A stretch of 16,779 nucleotides of DNA from an uncultured Coriobacteriales bacterium (lineage in GTDB: Bacteria; Actinomycetota; Coriobacteriia; Coriobacteriales; UMGS124). A program made the translations under genes and the position numbers. This document shows, in pieces, positions 14,236-16,779 of the stretch. The stretch covers positions 1-16,779 of the forward strand of contig CABQHM010000069.1 of the NCBI GenBank assembly GCA_902464015.1. The letters are read 5' to 3'. The notes below the pieces were generated by a model. That model was not told the origin of the DNA and ran no database searches. It saw only the letters and a list, made by a program, of their open reading frames with translations. Within the stretch, counting starts at the first letter, position 1. The number at the start of each line of letters is the position of its first letter.

Positions 14236-14430
14236 GCGCATGCTCGCGCGGCGCATGGGGCTGCCATGGTGCGCGGTGGTGTGGTGCATGCGGTCGCCGT
14301 GGTGCGTGCGGTTGCTGGGGCATGCGGCCGCTGAGGGGCACGTGGCTGCCTTGGCGCATGTAGCTGGCGTGATACGCGCGATTGCCGTGCCGTATGCGGT
14401 CGCAGTGACGCGCGCGGTTGCCGTGGCGCC
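14236..14430. repeat. degenerate 18-bp tandem repeat region
   Basis: From 14281 to about 14430, units close to GTGGYGCATGCGGTTGCC follow one another every 18 bases: 14281, 14299, 14317 (16 bases), 14333, 14351, 14369, 14387, 14405 and a partial at 14423. Less regular GCGCATG-type units extend back to about 14236. Copies differ from each other at several positions. The region separates the FKBP gene and the secreted-protein gene. An 18-bp unit keeps the reading frame, so minus-strand frames translate into six-residue repeats, but no frame has a convincing start or ribosome binding site. It may be a decayed repeat-protein gene or a structural/binding array. Confidence 0.65.
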
Positions 14431-14492
14431 TGAATGGGACATAAGGTGCCATCCTGGTCGGTGGCTGTGGCCCAAAGGGATTGGTGATTGGC

Positions 14493-14521
14493 TTGACGGG
14501 CCAATACAATGGCATTGTATA
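14493..14521 (+). promoter_or_regulatory. promoter of the secreted-protein gene
   Basis: TTGACG (14493-14498) and TGTATA (14516-14521) are spaced by 17 bases. An alternative -10, TACAAT (14505-14510), lies between them with only a weak -35. Either would transcribe the secreted-protein gene with a short leader. The -10 options overlap a perfect palindrome. Confidence 0.55.
14504..14520. promoter_or_regulatory. perfect 17-bp palindromic operator candidate
   Basis: ATACAATGGCATTGTAT is a perfect inverted repeat of 8-bp arms around a central G. It covers the spacer and -10 of the promoter in front of the secreted-protein gene, the classic position for a repressor dimer. The regulator is not in the window. 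Confidence 0.65.
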
Positions 14522-14553
14522 GCCGCACCTGTCTGAACGAAAGGGAGCCACCC

Positions 14554-16347
14554 ATGAAACGAAACCGCGCATCGGTCGCTTTTGCAGGGATTTTTTCCCT
14601 GGTAATTTCGGCCTCGCTTGCCGCAGCGCCGCTGAGTGCCCTGGCTGCGTCGGACTCGAAGTTCCTCGACCCGTTCAAGAGCTGGCCTGTACCTGAGGCA
14701 GGGGAGACCACCAAGCCCGAGACTTCGGCAAAGCCCGAAGCGACGACCGACACGGCAAAGTCGGGCAAGACGGACACGTCTGCCAGCACGGAGACGCCCG
14801 GCAAGACAGATACTTCCGCTGACGCGGAGAAGTCGGACAAGTCGGGCTCGTCTACCAGCGCCGACAAGTCGTCGAAGCCTGAGGCTTCCGCTGATGCAGG
14901 GAAGTCGGACAAGTCGGATACGTCTAGCTCAGCGGCACCGGCAAAGGCTGATACCTCTGCCGATACGAAGGGATCGGCAGAGGTTGCCAAGTCCGACACG
15001 ACGGCAAAGGTTGAAGCGTCTGCCGACGACAAGGGATCAGCCGATGCCGACAAGTCGGCCAAGTCTGAGGGCGCTGCTACCACGGAGGCTCCTGGCAAGG
15101 CTGAAACCGCCGCCAACGCTGGGGCGCCCGCTGCGACCGCCGAGCCTGAGGTCCAGATTGTGGCTGTCGAGGACCTCGAGGCCCTGTGTCGCGGTGGGCT
15201 CACGTATGGCAATTCCGACGCGTCGGTGCTGGAGACCGACAACCTTCGCATTGTTGCAAGCGAGGGCGACGTGTGGGTCATCCAGTGGGGACCGGGAGGC
15301 GTTGTCACGCCCGACCCTGCCAAAAAGAGCGCGTCTTCTACCGATGTTGCCCCGCTCGACTTGGGCACGCTCGGCGTGCCGGAGCTCGCGGCTATTCGCG
15401 CCGCGGCGCTTGCCTCCCAGCTTGATGGCTCGCTTGTTAAGAACGGCGACCTGACCTCTGCGGCAAAGACGGCCGAGGAGCTGGCCGCCGCCAAGCAAGA
15501 AGCCCCCAAGGACATCGCAGCTGACGCAACCGACAAGAATTCCAAGGCGCCCGAGGCGGCTTCTGCCGATGCGCCCAAGCTGCCGGCTGTCAAAACACTG
15601 ACGTGGATCGCGCTCGATGTTTGGGGCAACCCCGGCTCTGCCTTCGTGTACGAGTTCAAGGCCGCAGACGCCGCCGACCAGACAAAGTCTGGGGATGCGA
15701 CGGCCGCTCAGCCCGAGACGAAGCCTGCAAAGCAGAACGCCGTGGCCGCCCTCATCGGTGCCGATGGCCGTTGGTCGCTGGAAGAGATTTGGTCGACCGT
15801 CACCGATTCTGGCGTGAAGGCCGCCGCTCGCGTCTCCGGCGTTGTCCCCTACACGCCCGAGGGCCTGCCGCTGTGCGATTGGGTGTGGTATGTCGACAAG
15901 GCCGCATGGGACGAGAAGGTTTGGGTGGTTGACACCCAGGCTTGGGATGAGCAGCGCTTTGTGGAGACCGGTCAGCATCTGGAGGGTGCCAACACCTGGA
16001 CATGCCCGTCGTGCGGTATCGATTTCTGGGACCTCGCCGAAGCGGATGCTCACTTCTCGACGTTCATCGGTCTGTACCACGGCTACATTCAGTCCTCCGG
16101 TGACCCTGTGTATCCTTGGATGTGCACGGCCTGCGGCGGCATGTTTGAAAACTACGAGTTCGCCAGCGAGCACATGTACTATCACGCCGAACAGCATGAG
16201 TGCTATCAGTCCGGCTGGAACTATTGGGTGGTCGACGGCTACACCGAGACCGTGCATCACGATGCCACGGGTCACTGGGAGACCGTCCATCATGCCGAGG
16301 AAGGCCACTGGGGCTATCCCGAGGGCATTGCTCCCAAGACGAAGTAA
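14554..16347 (+). CDS. secreted protein with low-complexity stalk and C2H2 zinc-finger-like modules
   Basis: A 597-residue exported protein of unknown function. ATG 14554 follows AAGGGAG at good spacing. The Sec signal peptide (KRNR, then a hydrophobic core to about residue 32, cleavage near ALA-AS) is clear. Residues about 45-185 are a Ser/Asp/Ala/Lys stalk built on SADxxKSDKS-like units. A middle part (186-400, VQIVAVEDLEALCRGG; TLTWIALDVWGNPGSAF) contains a further Ala/Lys-rich linker. The C-terminal third has Trp-rich repeats (WVWYVDKAAWDEK, VWVVDTQAWDEQ) and two C2H2-like modules: C484-x2-C487-x12-H500-x8-H509 and C524-x2-C527-x12-H540-x3-H544. It ends with WVVDGYTETVHHDATGHWET, then VHHAEEGHWG, rich in His. 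There is no LPxTG motif or C-terminal membrane helix, so attachment to the cell is unclear. Metal binding at the cell surface is a reasonable inference. Confidence 0.85.
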   Translation: MKRNRASVAFAGIFSLVISASLAAAPLSALAASDSKFLDPFKSWPVPEAGETTKPETSAKPEATTDTAKSGKTDTSASTETPGKTDTSADAEKSDKSGSSTSADKSSKPEASADAGKSDKSDTSSSAAPAKADTSADTKGSAEVAKSDTTAKVEASADDKGSADADKSAKSEGAATTEAPGKAETAANAGAPAATAEPEVQIVAVEDLEALCRGGLTYGNSDASVLETDNLRIVASEGDVWVIQWGPGGVVTPDPAKKSASSTDVAPLDLGTLGVPELAAIRAAALASQLDGSLVKNGDLTSAAKTAEELAAAKQEAPKDIAADATDKNSKAPEAASADAPKLPAVKTLTWIALDVWGNPGSAFVYEFKAADAADQTKSGDATAAQPETKPAKQNAVAALIGADGRWSLEEIWSTVTDSGVKAAARVSGVVPYTPEGLPLCDWVWYVDKAAWDEKVWVVDTQAWDEQRFVETGQHLEGANTWTCPSCGIDFWDLAEADAHFSTFIGLYHGYIQSSGDPVYPWMCTACGGMFENYEFASEHMYYHAEQHECYQSGWNYWVVDGYTETVHHDATGHWETVHHAEEGHWGYPEGIAPKTK

Positions 16348-16388
16348 CAAACTGGCGCTGATTCGCCCAATCGCATAGGCCGAGTCCC

Positions 16389-16437
16389 GAGCCGCCGATG
16401 CTTCTTGAGGGGATGCATCGGCGGCTCTGTTTGTTTG
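16389..16437 (+). terminator. rho-independent terminator of the secreted-protein gene
   Basis: GAGCCGCCGATGC (16389-16401) pairs perfectly over 13 bp with GCATCGGCGGCTC (16415-16427), followed by TGTTTGTTTG. It lies 41 bases after the stop codon. Confidence 0.85.
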
Positions 16438-16779
16438 AGGGCGCTGTCCTGTGGTTAGGCCACGGTAGGAGAGAAGCTGAGCAGGGGAGGATTGACAAGA
16501 ATTCAGCATTGCGGCGAGGGTCTCGCGGTGGCGTTTTTGCTCGCTGGGGACAGCAAATATCGATTTTGTCGAAATGCGGCCCAGTCGACGCATTCTGACT
16601 GTAAAGATGTCAAAACACCAGCTCAACATACGCATGAAAAAGTCAACACCCATCGGCTCGGCCATCCTCCTCCCCCTCAAAAGTGGATGTACGGCCGATG
16701 TGCTCGCGTCGTTTTGGCGAGGGCGCGGCCGATGCGCGGCGGTTGCGGCCCGGGCTATAACTCGAGTCGTCGAAGGCGC
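16438..16779. other. right-end region without a recognisable gene
   Basis: No gene is supported on either strand. The long minus-strand open frame that begins near 16680 runs on antisense through the terminator and the secreted-protein gene, so it is treated as chance. It does have a purine-rich GAGGGGGAGGAGG in front of an ATG near 16666. Bases 16540-16650 are noticeably more AT-rich than the surroundings and could hold a promoter or a dispersed intergenic repeat. Confidence 0.4.

Noticed and set aside
14281..14430. CRISPR array
   Set aside because: The 18-bp units are contiguous with no unique spacers between them and no cas genes are nearby.
14166..15659. Minus-strand open frame (497 codons) antisense to the secreted protein and running through the 18-bp repeats
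   Set aside because: Its Ser/Ala/Asp-rich part is the complement of the stalk, and its repetitive C-terminal part is the translation of the tandem repeats. The plus-strand gene has a signal peptide, ribosome binding site, promoter and terminator.

Overview
The window is GC-rich DNA (roughly 60-65% by eye) from an anaerobic bacterium. The best guess is class Coriobacteriia (Actinomycetota). The reasons are a twin-arginine-exported fumarate-reductase-like flavoprotein with a divergent LysR regulator, a one-polypeptide pyruvate:ferredoxin oxidoreductase, an ISL3-type transposase remnant and a secreted protein with WVVD..AWDE-type repeats. This placement is inferred from gene style, not from a marker gene.

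Layout. (1) 1-29 may be the last codons of a rightward gene, possibly next to an insertion-sequence end. (2) 185-3567 is a regulator/target module: a leftward LysR regulator, an intergenic region packed with inverted repeats, then a Tat-exported FAD-dependent reductase and a Tat-exported NTF2/SnoaL-like protein. (3) 3568-4685 holds no intact gene. It contains a terminator, a second overlapping inverted repeat, and an ISL3 transposase C-terminus broken by two frameshifts. (4) 4686-5483 is a leftward amidohydrolase, divergent from (5) a two-gene operon at 5687-9594. The first operon gene is a 2-isopropylmalate-synthase homologue whose metal-binding motif is destroyed but whose LeuA regulatory domain is intact. 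The second is an unusual fusion of a xylose-isomerase-like TIM barrel to an acyl-CoA synthetase, coupled through a TAATG overlap. (6) 9687-13283 is pyruvate:ferredoxin oxidoreductase (nifJ), bounded by hairpins on both sides. (7) 13594-14118 is a leftward SlyD-like FKBP with an enlarged insert domain. (8) 14236-14430 is a degenerate 18-bp tandem repeat. (9) 14554-16347 is a large secreted protein with a low-complexity stalk and two C2H2 zinc-finger-like modules, behind a promoter that overlaps a perfect palindrome. (10) After its terminator, 16437-16779 has no recognisable gene.

How the genes may work together. The LysR/flavoprotein/NTF2 block looks like an inducible extracytoplasmic reductase for a small organic acceptor. 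No cytochrome or other electron-donor gene lies in the window. The amidohydrolase, LeuA-like protein and TIM-barrel/acyl-CoA-ligase fusion look like a cytoplasmic route for activating and rearranging an organic acid. Neighbouring PFOR could supply acetyl-CoA and reduced ferredoxin. This combination is the best candidate for an undescribed pathway; its substrate cannot be read from the sequence.
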